Shown: in pieces, positions 22,506 through 30,682 of the stretch
Numbering within the stretch: position 1 is the first letter of the stretch
How the letters are laid out: every line of letters starts with the position of its first letter
DNA from: Caulobacter sp.
GTDB taxonomy: Bacteria; Pseudomonadota; Alphaproteobacteria; Caulobacterales; Caulobacteraceae
Direction of reading: 5' to 3'
Assembly: GCA_019636175.1 (NCBI GenBank)
Contig: JAHBYC010000014.1
Location: 1 to 57,728, forward strand
Length of the DNA stretch: 57,728 bases
Program-made: the position numbers and the translations under genes
The notes under the pieces: model-generated
What the model was told of the DNA's origin: nothing
The model's database searches: none
Seen by the model: the letters and a program-made list of their open reading frames with translations, nothing else

Positions 22506-22516
22506 AGGGGCCGGCG

Positions 22517-23416
22517 CTACATCGCGAACAGCTGTCGCAGTCCGGTCGAGAAGCAGGCGGGAAAGATGCTGGCGTGGGTCTCGTCCTCGAACACCCGGTG
22601 GGCGACCCGCAAATTGGGATCGCCCCGTGCGGCCAGGGCGGCCGCATAGGCGGTGAGGTTGGCGACCATGTGGTTGGGGTTGCCCGGCTGCTCTTCCAGG
22701 GCCCCGACGCCCAGATAGACCCGGGTGGTGGCGGCGAGGGGCCTGTGCGGCCCGGCGGCCTCAAGCCGGGGGACGTGGCGGTCGGCGTACCAGAGCGAGG
22801 GGCTGACCATCAGATAGCGGGCGAAGGCGTCGGGGCGGGTTTCGAGAACCCAGGCGGCGAACAGGCCGCCGAAGGAATGGCCGACCAGCGTCGCGTCCTG
22901 ACGATCGGCGGGATAGCGACCGGCGATCAGCGGCAGGATTTCCTCGGTCAGCACCTTGAGGAAGGCCGGCCCGCCGCCGGACGCCTTCTGATATTCCGGC
23001 CCATAGCCGCCCTCGGCCACGAAGACGGGCGTGTAGTCGCGGCTGCGGTTGCGGCGATAGCCGGCGGGGTCCTCGCCGTTGCCGGGATAGGCGACGGAGA
23101 CCAGGATCGCCTGCGGGGCCTGGGCGGCGCGATTGGCCAGATGCTCAAGGTGAACCGCGCAGAGGGGGAATGAATAGTCAGCGTCGAGGGTGACGATGAC
23201 CGGCAACAGGCCGCTGCCAGCCGCGGCCGGGGCCGGCGTGCGGACATAGAGGACGTAGTCGACCCCATTGATCGCGGACCGCATCGGCAGGACCTCGGAG
23301 CGGGGCAGGTGATAGGCCGTCCCGGTCTCCGCAACGGCGCCCGCCGCCGCCAGGCCGCCCCCGCCGGCGATCGCGCCGAACAGGGCGGCGCGCCGGGTGG
23401 TGTTGATCAAGGTCAT
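22517..23416 (-). CDS. Alpha/beta-hydrolase, esterase (IroE/Fes-like) with Tat-type signal
   Basis: 299 residues. The N-terminus MTLINTTRRAALFGAIAGGG has a twin-arginine-like signal followed by a hydrophobic stretch, so periplasmic export by Tat is likely. VIVTLDADYSFPL, ILVSVAYPGNGEDP and GHSFGGLFAAWVL (nucleophile elbow, Ser at about 178) give the serine hydrolase fold of the putative-esterase family. DETHASIFP near residue 280 supplies the catalytic His. The family includes siderophore esterases and feruloyl-type esterases; no iron-transport genes lie nearby, so the substrate is not inferred. Confidence 0.87.
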   Translation of the reverse strand: MTLINTTRRAALFGAIAGGGGLAAAGAVAETGTAYHLPRSEVLPMRSAINGVDYVLYVRTPAPAAAGSGLLPVIVTLDADYSFPLCAVHLEHLANRAAQAPQAILVSVAYPGNGEDPAGYRRNRSRDYTPVFVAEGGYGPEYQKASGGGPAFLKVLTEEILPLIAGRYPADRQDATLVGHSFGGLFAAWVLETRPDAFARYLMVSPSLWYADRHVPRLEAAGPHRPLAATTRVYLGVGALEEQPGNPNHMVANLTAYAAALAARGDPNLRVAHRVFEDETHASIFPACFSTGLRQLFAM

Positions 23417-23561
23417 CGCTGAGTCCCCCTTTGCCCATCGCCAGACTGGGGGCCCAGGGGGCCGAAAATGAGGCGGCAGGGCTACCCTTCCTCGACAAAC
23501 CGCAATGCAGGCGGTCCGCGTTCTCCTTTCGTTTCCGGGCGGAACGGGCTAGGAGTCGGGC

Positions 23562-26381
23562 GTGAACGCGCTCTCCACGACATTTGACCTGGCCGCCGCC
23601 CTGGTGGTGCTGCCGGGGCCCCGTTGCGCCGTCGCCGACGGGGAGGGGGCGCGCGAGCTGCGGCCGCCGGCGGCGCGGCAGCTGGCCGAGGCCGGCCCGG
23701 TGCTGGTGGTCCATGCCGGCATGACGGCCAGGCGGCTGGGCCTCAACACCCCGCCCAGGGCGCGGGGCATCTTCGATGCGCTCGAGCTGTTCGCCTTTGC
23801 CCGTCCGGCGCAGTTCACCGCGCCCTCGGCGGTGGGGCTGGCCCAGGCTCTGGGCCTTGCCGAGCCGAAGGGGGCGGCGGACCAGGCGAGGACCCTGCGC
23901 GAGGCCTGCGGGCAGCTGCTGGCCGAGCTGGCCGAACGCCCCTGGCCGTCGCGCGAGGAATGCCTGAACCTCGCCGAGACCATGGACCGGGCCGGTTGGG
24001 CCTGGGGACCGGCGGTGGTCGGCGCCCTGCGCAGCCGCACCGTGGGCGAGGCGGGGCGGCGAGGGTCCGGCCTCGACGTCTGGGCGCGGGTTTCGGAGTG
24101 GGACGACCAGGCGCCGCCGGGCGAACCCGGTTCCCGCCCGGTGACCCCGGAAGCCGCCGAGGCGCGGCTGGTCGATCTGCTGGGGCGCTCGGGCCTGCAG
24201 GAGGCGCGGCCGATGCAGGCTGTCTATGCCGCCGAGACCGCCTTCGCCTTCGCCCCACGGGATCGCGAGGGCGAGCCGCGCATGGTGCTGGCCGAGGCGG
24301 GCACCGGCGTCGGCAAGACCCTCGGCTATCTGGCCCCGGCCTCGATCTGGGCCGAGGAGAACGGGCCGTCGGTGTGGATCAGCACCTATACCCGCGCTCT
24401 GCAGCGTCAGATCGAGCGGGAAAGCGCGGCGATCTTTCCTGATCCCGCGGTGCGGGCCCGCAAGGCCGTCGTGCGAAAAGGTCGCGAGAACTATCTGTGT
24501 CTGTTGAACTTTCAGGAGCAGGTTCAGACCGCCCAACTGGGCAACGGCGATGTCATCGGCATGGGGCTGGCGGCGCGCTGGGTGCGGGCCAGCCGCGACG
24601 GCGACATGACCGGCGGCGATTTTCCCGCCTGGCTGCCCGGCCTGTTCGCCGTGCCGCCGTCGGCCCAGGCCAGCGCCGCCAATCTGGTTGACCGGCGGGG
24701 GGAGTGCGTTCACGCCGCCTGCAGCCACTACCGCGCCTGCTTTGTCGAGAAGGCCATACGCGGCAGCCGTCGGGCCGATCTGGTCATCGCCAACCACGCC
24801 CTGGTGCTGACCCAGGCCGCCTTCGACGGCGCCCGCCGGGCGCGGGGTTCGAAGGCCGATGTCGAGACCGCCTCACTCAAGCGGATCGTCTTTGACGAGG
24901 GCCACCATCTGTTCGACGCCGCCGACAGCGCCTTCTCGGCCGCCCTGTCCGGCGCCGAGGCCGCCGAGCTGCGACGCTGGATTCGCGGGCCGGAGTCGCG
25001 CGGGCGACGGGGCAGGGGGCTGGAGCATCGGCTGCTGGATGTGCTGGGCGACCGCGAGGAGGCCCGCGAGGCGCTGCACCAGGTGACCCGTGCGGCCGGC
25101 GTTCTCCCGGGCGAGGGCTGGTCAGGGCGCATCGCGCCGCCCAACGGTGAGATCAATCCGATCGGCCCGGTCGAGGCCTTTCTCGCCGCGGTGCTCGAAC
25201 AACTGCGGGCCCGCAACAGCGAGCGCAATGGCGGGGCGCCGGACATCGGCATGGAATGCGCCGCCCGGCCGGCCATCGACCGGGTTCGGGAGACGGCGGC
25301 GGACGCGGCCTCGGCCCTGGCCTCGGTCGAGGCGCCGTTGCTGGCGCTGGCGCGCCACCTTGAGGACGTGCTCGACGACGAGGCCGACGAGTTGGGGCCG
25401 TCGGAGCGGGCGCGGATCGAGGGGGCCTTGCGCGGGCTCGACCGCCGGGCGCGGATGACCCTGCCGGCCTGGCGCTCCATGCTCAAGGCGATCGAGGAAG
25501 ACGCCGACGACGACCCCGATTTCGTCGACTGGTTCGACGCCACCTTCCTCTATGGCCGGGTGGTCGACGCGGCCAGCCGTCGCCACTGGATCGACCCGAC
25601 CGAGCCGTTGGCCGCCGCGGTGATCGCTCCGGCCCATGGCGTGTTGGTGACCAGCGCCACCCTGACAGACCCGGCGTCGGAGGACCCCTTCGCCCTGGCC
25701 GAGATGCGCACCGGCGCGGCGCGGTTGCCCGACCGCCCCAAGACCCTGAAGCTGACCTCGCCCTTCGACTATGCGCGGCAGGCGCGGGCCTTCGTGGTCA
25801 CCGATGTGGCCAAGGACGACGCCCGTCAGGTGGCGGCGGCGATGCGCGAGCTGTTCCTGGCCGCCGGGGGTGGGGGGGTCGGCCTGTTCACCGCCATCCG
25901 CAGGCTGCGGGCGGTGCATGAGAGGATCGCCGCGCCCCTGGCCGACAAGGGCCTGGCCCTCTACGCCCAGCACGTCGATCCGCTGGAGGTCGGGGCGCTG
26001 GTCGACATCTTCCGCGCCGAGGAGGACAGCTGCCTGCTCGGCACCGACGCGGTGCGCGACGGGGTCGATGTGCCGGGCCGCTCCCTGCGGCTGCTGGCCT
26101 TCGACCGGGCGCCCTGGCCAAGACCGGATATCCTGCACAAGGCGCGGCGGGCGCGGTTCGGCGGCAAGAGCTATGACGACGCGGTGGCCCGAAACCGCAT
26201 CGCCCAGGCCTTTGGCAGGCTGATCCGGCGCGAGGACGACAAGGGCGTGTTCGTTATGCTCGATGCGGCCTCGCCGACAAGGCTGTTCGCGGGGTTGCCC
26301 GAGGGCGTGGAGATCCAGCGGGTCGGACTGGTCGAGGCGATCGAGGCGACGGCGGAGTTTCTGAAGGAAGGCGGCGGCTGA
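23562..26381 (+). CDS. DinG/Rad3-family ATP-dependent DNA helicase with Fe-S cluster
   Basis: 939 residues, GTG start with AGGAG 8 bases upstream. Motif I AGTGVGKT is at about residues 246-253. Cysteines for an Fe-S cluster are at about residue 313 (ENYLCLLNF) and 383-394 (GECVHAACSHYRACF). Motif II VFDEGHHLF is at about 443-451. The C-terminal motor has LVTSATLTDP and GTDAVRDGVDVPGRSLRLLA. The first ~230 residues are an N-terminal extension without recognised domains (VLPGPRCAVADGEGARELRP). Family function: 5'-3' unwinding of damaged or structured DNA. Confidence 0.93.
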   Translation: MNALSTTFDLAAALVVLPGPRCAVADGEGARELRPPAARQLAEAGPVLVVHAGMTARRLGLNTPPRARGIFDALELFAFARPAQFTAPSAVGLAQALGLAEPKGAADQARTLREACGQLLAELAERPWPSREECLNLAETMDRAGWAWGPAVVGALRSRTVGEAGRRGSGLDVWARVSEWDDQAPPGEPGSRPVTPEAAEARLVDLLGRSGLQEARPMQAVYAAETAFAFAPRDREGEPRMVLAEAGTGVGKTLGYLAPASIWAEENGPSVWISTYTRALQRQIERESAAIFPDPAVRARKAVVRKGRENYLCLLNFQEQVQTAQLGNGDVIGMGLAARWVRASRDGDMTGGDFPAWLPGLFAVPPSAQASAANLVDRRGECVHAACSHYRACFVEKAIRGSRRADLVIANHALVLTQAAFDGARRARGSKADVETASLKRIVFDEGHHLFDAADSAFSAALSGAEAAELRRWIRGPESRGRRGRGLEHRLLDVLGDREEAREALHQVTRAAGVLPGEGWSGRIAPPNGEINPIGPVEAFLAAVLEQLRARNSERNGGAPDIGMECAARPAIDRVRETAADAASALASVEAPLLALARHLEDVLDDEADELGPSERARIEGALRGLDRRARMTLPAWRSMLKAIEEDADDDPDFVDWFDATFLYGRVVDAASRRHWIDPTEPLAAAVIAPAHGVLVTSATLTDPASEDPFALAEMRTGAARLPDRPKTLKLTSPFDYARQARAFVVTDVAKDDARQVAAAMRELFLAAGGGGVGLFTAIRRLRAVHERIAAPLADKGLALYAQHVDPLEVGALVDIFRAEEDSCLLGTDAVRDGVDVPGRSLRLLAFDRAPWPRPDILHKARRARFGGKSYDDAVARNRIAQAFGRLIRREDDKGVFVMLDAASPTRLFAGLPEGVEIQRVGLVEAIEATAEFLKEGGG

Positions 26382-26390
26382 GCTCTTTTC

Positions 26391-26434
26391 TCCCTTCCCC
26401 CTGGAGGGGGGAAGGGCCGGGGATGGGGGTGGAG
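26391..26434 (+). repeat. Palindromic repeat (CCCTTCCCCCTGGAGG type), forward
   Basis: TCCCTTCCCCCTGGAGGGGG, then GAAGGGCCGGGGATGGGGGT, then GGAGG. The core CCCTTCCCCC/GGGGGGAAGGG is a hairpin. An inverted copy follows at 26536-26579 and the two flank about 100 bp without a gene, just after the helicase stop. Confidence 0.7.
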
Positions 26435-26535
26435 GTGTTTCCGCCAAACTGTCTCTGCGAGCATATTCTCAATCTTCCGGGCCAGACTTTTCCTGTCTTT
26501 CGCCGCTCCTCCTCGAGCACCGCGCGAGTTGAACG

Positions 26536-26579
26536 CCCTCCACCCCCATCCCAACCCTTCCCCCCTCCAGGGGGAAGGG
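26536..26579 (-). repeat. Palindromic repeat (CCCTTCCCCCTGGAGG type), inverted copy
   Basis: CCCTCCACCCCCATCCCAAC, then CCTTCCCCCCTCCAGGGGGA, then AGGG. It is the reverse complement, with a few changes, of the unit at 26391-26434 and lies immediately upstream of the O-methyltransferase ribosome-binding site. Confidence 0.7.
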
Positions 26580-26612
26580 CTCTATTGTCGGTCTCGCCTC
26601 TGGAGAATCCCT

Positions 26613-27278
26613 ATGACCCAACCTCTCTGGACCGCCGTCGACAGCTATTTCAACGACAGCCTGGGCGCCAATGACGCCGCGCTCGACCATGCCCTGGCGG
26701 CCAGTCGCGGGGCCGGGCTGCCGCCCATCGCCGTCGCCGCCAACCAGGGCAAGCTGCTGCAGATCCTTGCTTTGTCGATCGGCGCCCGCCGCATTCTCGA
26801 GGTGGGGACGCTCGGGGGTTACAGCACAATCTGGCTGGCCCGGGCCCTGCCGGCGGACGGGCGGCTGATCAGCCTGGAGATCGACCCTCACCATGCGGAA
26901 GTGGCCCGCAAGAACCTGGCGTTCGCGGGCCTGGACGCCGTGGCCGAGGTGCGGACGGGCGCCGGGATCGACCTGTTGCCCGCCCTGGCGGCGGAAGGCG
27001 GACCGCCGCTGGACCTGACCTTCATCGACGCCGACAAGCCGTCCAACCCGGACTACTTCGCCTGGGCGCTGAAGATGACCCGGCCCGGCGGGTTGATCAT
27101 TGTCGACAATGTGGTGCGCGGCGGGGCGGTCGTCGACGAGAACGGCGACGCCAGCGTGCAGGGCGTCCGGCGACTGGCGGAACTGATCGCCGATGAGCCG
27201 CGGGTCAGCGCCACGGCCCTGCAGACCGTTGGCGACAAGGGCTATGACGGCCTGTTGATTGCCAGGGTTGAAACCTGA
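26613..27278 (+). CDS. Class I SAM-dependent O-methyltransferase
   Basis: 221 residues. The start is ATG 26613 with TGGAG upstream; the longer in-frame reading runs through the palindromic repeat and is rejected. RRILEVGTLGGYSTIWLARA is the SAM-binding motif I, GRLISLEIDPHHAEVARKNL motif II, and LDLTFIDADKPSNPDYFAWA the post-I/metal-binding Asp motif of the catechol/caffeoyl-CoA O-methyltransferase family. GGLIIVDNVVRGGAVVDENG is typical too. Substrate unknown. Confidence 0.92.
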   Translation: MTQPLWTAVDSYFNDSLGANDAALDHALAASRGAGLPPIAVAANQGKLLQILALSIGARRILEVGTLGGYSTIWLARALPADGRLISLEIDPHHAEVARKNLAFAGLDAVAEVRTGAGIDLLPALAAEGGPPLDLTFIDADKPSNPDYFAWALKMTRPGGLIIVDNVVRGGAVVDENGDASVQGVRRLAELIADEPRVSATALQTVGDKGYDGLLIARVET

Positions 27279-27384
27279 TTGTCAGCTTGCGGATAAAGCG
27301 CCAAGTCTTTGACTTAAAACGGTCGTCTTGCCGCACAATCGATCCGCTACATCGTCGTCAGGCCGGGGAACTGGGAGAGACGAC

Positions 27385-27660
27385 ATGAGCTTGATGCTGC
27401 ATCCCGACCTGCCGATCGACGCCGCCGCGCCGCCTCGCGACAGCCTCTGCGCCCGCGCCCTGGTGCAAAGGGTGCGCTGGGGAACGGGCCTCAGCCAGGA
27501 CGCCTTCGCCCGCACCTTCGGTCTCGACGTTGAAGCCCTCTGCGAGATCGAGGCCGGCCGGGCGCTGCCCGACACGGCGCTGCTGGCCTATCTGCGGGTG
27601 ATCGAATGGCGGCCGGAAGCGGTGCTGGATGCGCTGGATCCGCACGGCCGGTTTGGTTAG
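27385..27660 (+). CDS. Helix-turn-helix (XRE-like) transcriptional regulator
   Basis: 91 residues; start chosen at 27385, preceded by GGGAGAG. The single HTH domain spans about residues 23-65: ALVQRVRWGTGLSQDAFART, FGLDVEALCEIEAGRALPDT, then LLAYLRVIEWRPEAVLDAL. The length and the absence of another domain suggest a solitary DNA-binding protein, possibly of a toxin-antitoxin-like or chromosomal stress type, but no toxin gene lies beside it. Confidence 0.82.
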   Translation: MSLMLHPDLPIDAAAPPRDSLCARALVQRVRWGTGLSQDAFARTFGLDVEALCEIEAGRALPDTALLAYLRVIEWRPEAVLDALDPHGRFG

Positions 27661-27707
27661 CGCCCCTTGCCACGCCTTCCGGAACGAGCGAGCCGGGACC
27701 AGATGAT

Positions 27708-27737
27708 TTGACAGGCAACCAAATGGTTGCCTAAAGT
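27708..27737 (+). promoter_or_regulatory. Promoter and palindromic operator of the ArsR-SRPBCC operon
   Basis: TTGACA (27708-27713) with a weak -10 TAAAGT (27732-27737) about 18 bases downstream. Between them lies the palindrome AGGCAACCA-AA-TGGTTGCCT (27713-27732), nine perfect base pairs around AA. It overlaps the -35 and reaches the -10, ideal for repression by the ArsR-type protein encoded directly downstream (27746). Autoregulation of ArsR-SRPBCC operons through GGCAACCAN-type palindromes is known in alphaproteobacteria; binding here is inference. Confidence 0.78.
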
Positions 27738-27745
27738 TCTTGTCG

Positions 27746-28075
27746 ATGGATACGGACGCAGTCTTTCGCGCGCTCGCCGATCCCAGTCGGCGAAGCCTGC
27801 TGGACAGCCTGTTCGCGAGGAATGGCCAGACGCTTCTGGAGCTCTGCGAGGGCCTGACGATGTCGCGTCAGGCGGTGAGCAAGCATCTGGGACTGCTGGA
27901 GGCCGCCAATCTGGTCACCGCCGTGAGGCGGGGGCGGGAGAAGCTGCACTATCTCAACCCGGTGCCCATCGCCCAGATCGCCGACCGCTGGATCGGCAAG
28001 TTCGAACGTGCGCGGGTCGAAGACCTGGTGGCGTTCAAGACCCAACTCGAGAGCCCAGAAGGGGACACCGAATGA
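27746..28075 (+). CDS. ArsR-family winged-helix transcriptional regulator
   Basis: 109 residues from the ATG at 27746 (a TTG at 27740 in the same frame is less likely). MDTDAVFRALADPSRRSLLD and LFARNGQTLLELCEGLTMSR, QAVSKHLGLLEAANLVTAVR give a winged HTH; REKLHYLNPVPIAQIADRWI is the wing and C-terminal helix. It lacks the CxC metal site of ArsR/SmtB sensors, as expected for the SRPBCC-linked subfamily. It overlaps the next gene by ATGA. Confidence 0.92.
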   Translation: MDTDAVFRALADPSRRSLLDSLFARNGQTLLELCEGLTMSRQAVSKHLGLLEAANLVTAVRRGREKLHYLNPVPIAQIADRWIGKFERARVEDLVAFKTQLESPEGDTE

Positions 28076-28497
28076 GCGACCCGGCCTTTGTCTATGTCAT
28101 CTATATCCGCACCACGCCGCAGAAGCTGTGGGACGCGCTGCTGGATCCGGAGGTCCGGCCGAAGATCTGGTTTGGCCGGACTGTAGAGAGCGACTGGCAG
28201 GTCGGCTCGCGCCATGTGCTGACCGCGCCGGACGGCAGCATCGACTTCCAGGGGGTGGTGCTGGAGAGCGATCCGCCGAGGAAGCTCAGCTACAGCTTCG
28301 AGACGGCCTCGCCGACGACGACGGTGACCTATCTGCTGGAGCCGGTCGAGGGCAGTGTCCGTCTGACCGTCACCCACGACGGCTTCCCGGACAACAGCGA
28401 GCAGCGCAAGGGCGTCAGCAACGGCTGGCCGGCGATCATGTCGGCGCTGAAGAGCCTGCTGGAAAACGGCGAACCGACGCCGCAGGTCATGCCCTAG
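28072..28497 (+). CDS. SRPBCC (AHSA1-like) family protein, first copy
   Basis: 141 residues, START/Bet v1-like fold of the AHSA1 subgroup: VYVIYIRTTPQKLWDALLDP, VESDWQVGSRHVLTAPDGSI, LSYSFETASPTTTVTYLLEP and NGWPAIMSALKSLLE near the C-terminus. Such proteins bind small hydrophobic ligands. ATG 28072 overlaps the TGA of the ArsR gene, so they are translationally coupled. Confidence 0.9.
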   Translation: MSDPAFVYVIYIRTTPQKLWDALLDPEVRPKIWFGRTVESDWQVGSRHVLTAPDGSIDFQGVVLESDPPRKLSYSFETASPTTTVTYLLEPVEGSVRLTVTHDGFPDNSEQRKGVSNGWPAIMSALKSLLENGEPTPQVMP

Positions 28498-28504
28498 GGA
28501 GGCG

Positions 28505-28978
28505 ATGATGGTTGAAGCGAAAGCCCAGACGATGATCCGGGCGCCGGTGTCGAAGGTGTTTCAGGCCTTCGTCGATCCGGCGGTGACGACGAAGTTCTGG
28601 TTCAGCCGATCGAGTGGGCCCCTAAGGGCCGGCGAGACAGTGCGCTGGGACTGGGAGATGTACGGCCACGCCGACGATATCCATGTCCGTGAGGTCGAGG
28701 ACGGTCGACGCATTGTCTACGACTGGGGCGGGGAGGACAATCTGTCCCGGGTCGAGATGACCTTCTCCGAGATCGACGGCGGGACCTTCGTGGAAGCGAC
28801 CAACAGCGGCTTCCATGGCGATGCGGCGTTGGTGATCGCCCAGGCCCTGGACAGCAACGGCGGCTTCACCACTGTGCTCTGTGCGGCCAAGGTCTGGCTG
28901 GAGCATGGGATCAATGCGCGGCTTGTCGAGGACAAATATCCGCCGGCGCTCCGGGCGGACTGGAAAGGGCGGGACTAA
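28505..28978 (+). CDS. SRPBCC (AHSA1-like) family protein, second copy
   Basis: 157 residues; ATG at 28505 or 28508. MIRAPVSKVFQAFVDPAVTT, KFWFSRSSGPLRAGETVRWD, YGHADDIHVREVEDGRRIVY and ALDSNGGFTTVLCAAKVWLE show the AHSA1 type of START-like fold. It is a paralogue of the upstream gene with which it shares the ArsR promoter. It follows seven bases after the stop of the first copy. Confidence 0.9.
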   Translation: MMVEAKAQTMIRAPVSKVFQAFVDPAVTTKFWFSRSSGPLRAGETVRWDWEMYGHADDIHVREVEDGRRIVYDWGGEDNLSRVEMTFSEIDGGTFVEATNSGFHGDAALVIAQALDSNGGFTTVLCAAKVWLEHGINARLVEDKYPPALRADWKGRD

Positions 28979-28989
28979 GCCTCATTCCT

Positions 28990-29021
28990 CCGCTCATCCC
29001 GACTGTCGTCGGGATGAGCGG
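28990..29021. terminator. 14-bp perfect inverted repeat between convergent operons
   Basis: Left arm CCGCTCATCCCGAC (28990-29003), loop TGTC, right arm GTCGGGATGAGCGG (29008-29021). It follows the second SRPBCC gene by 11 bp and lies before the rtcB stop, so it could terminate both strands. A poly-T run is lacking. Confidence 0.65.
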
Positions 29022-29071
29022 TGATTGGGGGGCGCCTCGTTCACATCCAGGTGGGCTCGGAGCAACGAGAA

Positions 29072-29099
29072 ATGCCGCCGGAGTTTCCTCCGACGGCAT
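29072..29099 (-). terminator. Intrinsic terminator-like hairpin after rtcB
   Basis: ATGCCGCCGGAG / CTCCGACGGCAT with loop TTTC: 11 of 12 pairs. Read on the minus strand, the stem is followed by TTTCTCG. It is 3 bp past the rtcB stop (29103). Confidence 0.6.
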
Positions 29100-29102
29100 C
29101 CC

Positions 29103-30320
29103 TCAGCCCTTGACGCATACCACCTGCCGAAGCGTGTGGACGATGTCGACCAGGTCGGCTTGCGCCGCCATGACCGCGTCGATGTCCTTGTAGGCCATCG
29201 GCGTTTCGTCGATCACTTCCGCGTCCTTCCGGCATTCGACGCCGGCGGTGGCCGCCACGTGGTCTTCCACGGTGAACCGCCGCTTGGCTTCGGTCCGGCT
29301 CATCGCCCGGCCGGCGCCGTGCGAGCAGGTGCAGAAGCTGTCCGGGTTACCCTTCCCCCGCACGATGAAGGACTTGGCCCCCATCGAACCCGGGATGATC
29401 CCCAGCTCACCGTCCTTCGCCGACACCGCGCCCTTCCGGGTGATGAAGACGTCCTTGCCGAAGTGCCTCTCTTTGGTGACGTAGTTGTGGTGGCAGTTCA
29501 CCGCTTCCTTCGTCACTTCGAGAGTGGGGAACAGGGTCCGCAGAACGCCCAGAACCTGCTCCATCATCACCTCACGGTTGGCCCGCGCGTACTTCTGCGC
29601 CCAGCTGACCGCCCGGATGTAGTCAACGAAGCCTTCCGACCCTTCCGGGAAGTAGGCCAGGTCGTCATCCGGCAGGTTGATGAACCACCGCCGCATGTCG
29701 TGCTTCGCCCGCTCGATGAAGTAGGACCCGAACCTGTTTCCTACGCCCCGCGAGCCGGAATGCAGCATCACCCACACGTCGCCGGCTTCATCGAGGCAGA
29801 GCTCGATGAAGTGGTTGCCGGTGCCCAGCGTCCCCAGGTGGCCGAAGCCCCGCGGGTGCGCCGCCTTCGGGTGCTTGTCGACGACGGCGTTATAGCCGGC
29901 CTCCAGCTCGGCCCACCGGGTCGCGGCCGCTTGCGGCGGTTCGGTCTGCCAGGCCCCGACGTCGTTGCGGCCCCCGTTGTCGGTCCGGCCGTGCGGCACC
30001 GCCGCCTCGATCAGCGACCGGATCTCGAACAGGTTGTCCGGCAGGTGCTCGGCCCGGATGCTGGTCCGCGCCGCCATCATGCCGCAGCCGATGTCGACCC
30101 CTACCGCCGCCGGGATGATCGCACCGACGGTCGGGATTACCGACCCGACGGTCGCGCCCCGGCCCCAGTGCACGTCCGGCATGACGGCCAGGTGCTTGTG
30201 GATGAACGGCAGGCTGGCGACGTTGCGCAGCTGCCGCATGGCCGCGTCCTCAATGGGAACGCCTTTCGTCCACGCCTTGATGTGGACCTTTTCGCCTTCA
30301 AACGCTTGGAAGCCGCTCAT
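29103..30320 (-). CDS. rtcB: RtcB-type RNA ligase
   Basis: 405 residues (E. coli RtcB 408). The start is 30320 (MSGFQAFEGEKVHIKAWTKG) with AAGGAGG at 30332-30326; 30341 is an upstream in-frame alternative that would overlap that site. Motifs: MPDVHWGRGATVGSVIP, VGVDIGCGMMAARTSIR, GFGHLGTLGTGNHFIEL (metal site), MLHSGSRGVGNRFG, and FCTCSHGAGRAMSR with the His that forms the GMP adduct. RtcB joins 2',3'-cyclic-phosphate and 5'-OH RNA ends. No archease, RtcA or RtcR gene is nearby. Confidence 0.96.
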   Translation of the reverse strand: MSGFQAFEGEKVHIKAWTKGVPIEDAAMRQLRNVASLPFIHKHLAVMPDVHWGRGATVGSVIPTVGAIIPAAVGVDIGCGMMAARTSIRAEHLPDNLFEIRSLIEAAVPHGRTDNGGRNDVGAWQTEPPQAAATRWAELEAGYNAVVDKHPKAAHPRGFGHLGTLGTGNHFIELCLDEAGDVWVMLHSGSRGVGNRFGSYFIERAKHDMRRWFINLPDDDLAYFPEGSEGFVDYIRAVSWAQKYARANREVMMEQVLGVLRTLFPTLEVTKEAVNCHHNYVTKERHFGKDVFITRKGAVSAKDGELGIIPGSMGAKSFIVRGKGNPDSFCTCSHGAGRAMSRTEAKRRFTVEDHVAATAGVECRKDAEVIDETPMAYKDIDAVMAAQADLVDIVHTLRQVVCVKG

Positions 30321-30383
30321 CGGCCTTCCTCCTTCTTCCATCCCCTCCCGGCGTCACGGACTGGATGGAGAACCTCATAAACG

Positions 30384-30418
30384 AGGAACCCCTCCAGGCC
30401 GGGCCGGGAGGGGTTCCT
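30384..30418 (-). promoter_or_regulatory. 12-bp hairpin in the rtcB leader (possible terminator/attenuator)
   Basis: Arms AGGAACCCCTCC (30384-30395) and GGAGGGGTTCCT (30407-30418), with an inner GGCC pair. On the minus strand it follows the small GTG-start ORF by 28 bp and is followed by CGTTTATGAGG. The rtcB start lies about 65 bp further on. It could terminate the small ORF or attenuate rtcB. Confidence 0.55.
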
Positions 30419-30445
30419 TCGTACAATCTCAAGGCTCGAATGCCC

Positions 30446-30544
30446 CTAGACGTTGGTCCCTTCCCACGCGCAGCCGCCATCGCGCTCCGGCTGATTGCCG
30501 AGCGAGACAGGATTGCCGAACATGGTCAGGGCGGTGTGCGCCAC
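30446..30544 (-). CDS. Small ORF (32 aa) upstream of rtcB
   Basis: GTG start at 30544, AAGGAG at 30558-30553 with a near-ideal 8-base spacing, and stop at 30446. The peptide is (M)AHTALTMFGNPVSLGNQPE followed by RDGGCAWEGTNV. It has no transmembrane helix. Its position, between the divergent SRPBCC gene and the hairpin that precedes rtcB, suggests a leader peptide or a small stand-alone gene. There is no homology information in the sequence alone. Confidence 0.45.
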   Translation of the reverse strand: MAHTALTMFGNPVSLGNQPERDGGCAWEGTNV

Positions 30545-30682
30545 GGGTGTCTCTCCTTGAGGGCGGCGCCGATAACACGGGATTCCGCGCCGCGCCAAGG
30601 GATAAATCCGCCGCCGGCGCCATCCGCTGGGGCCGTCCTCCCGTAGCTTGACCATCAGGTCGGGGCGAGAGGGACTGAGTCT

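Noticed and set aside
26529-26612. Upstream extension of the O-methyltransferase (HPHPNPSPLQGEG)
   Set aside because: This peptide is the translation of the palindromic repeat; a well-placed ribosome-binding site precedes 26613.
29025-30380. Plus-strand 451-codon frame across rtcB
   Set aside because: Antisense to a fully conserved RtcB; Arg/Val/His-rich composition without domains.
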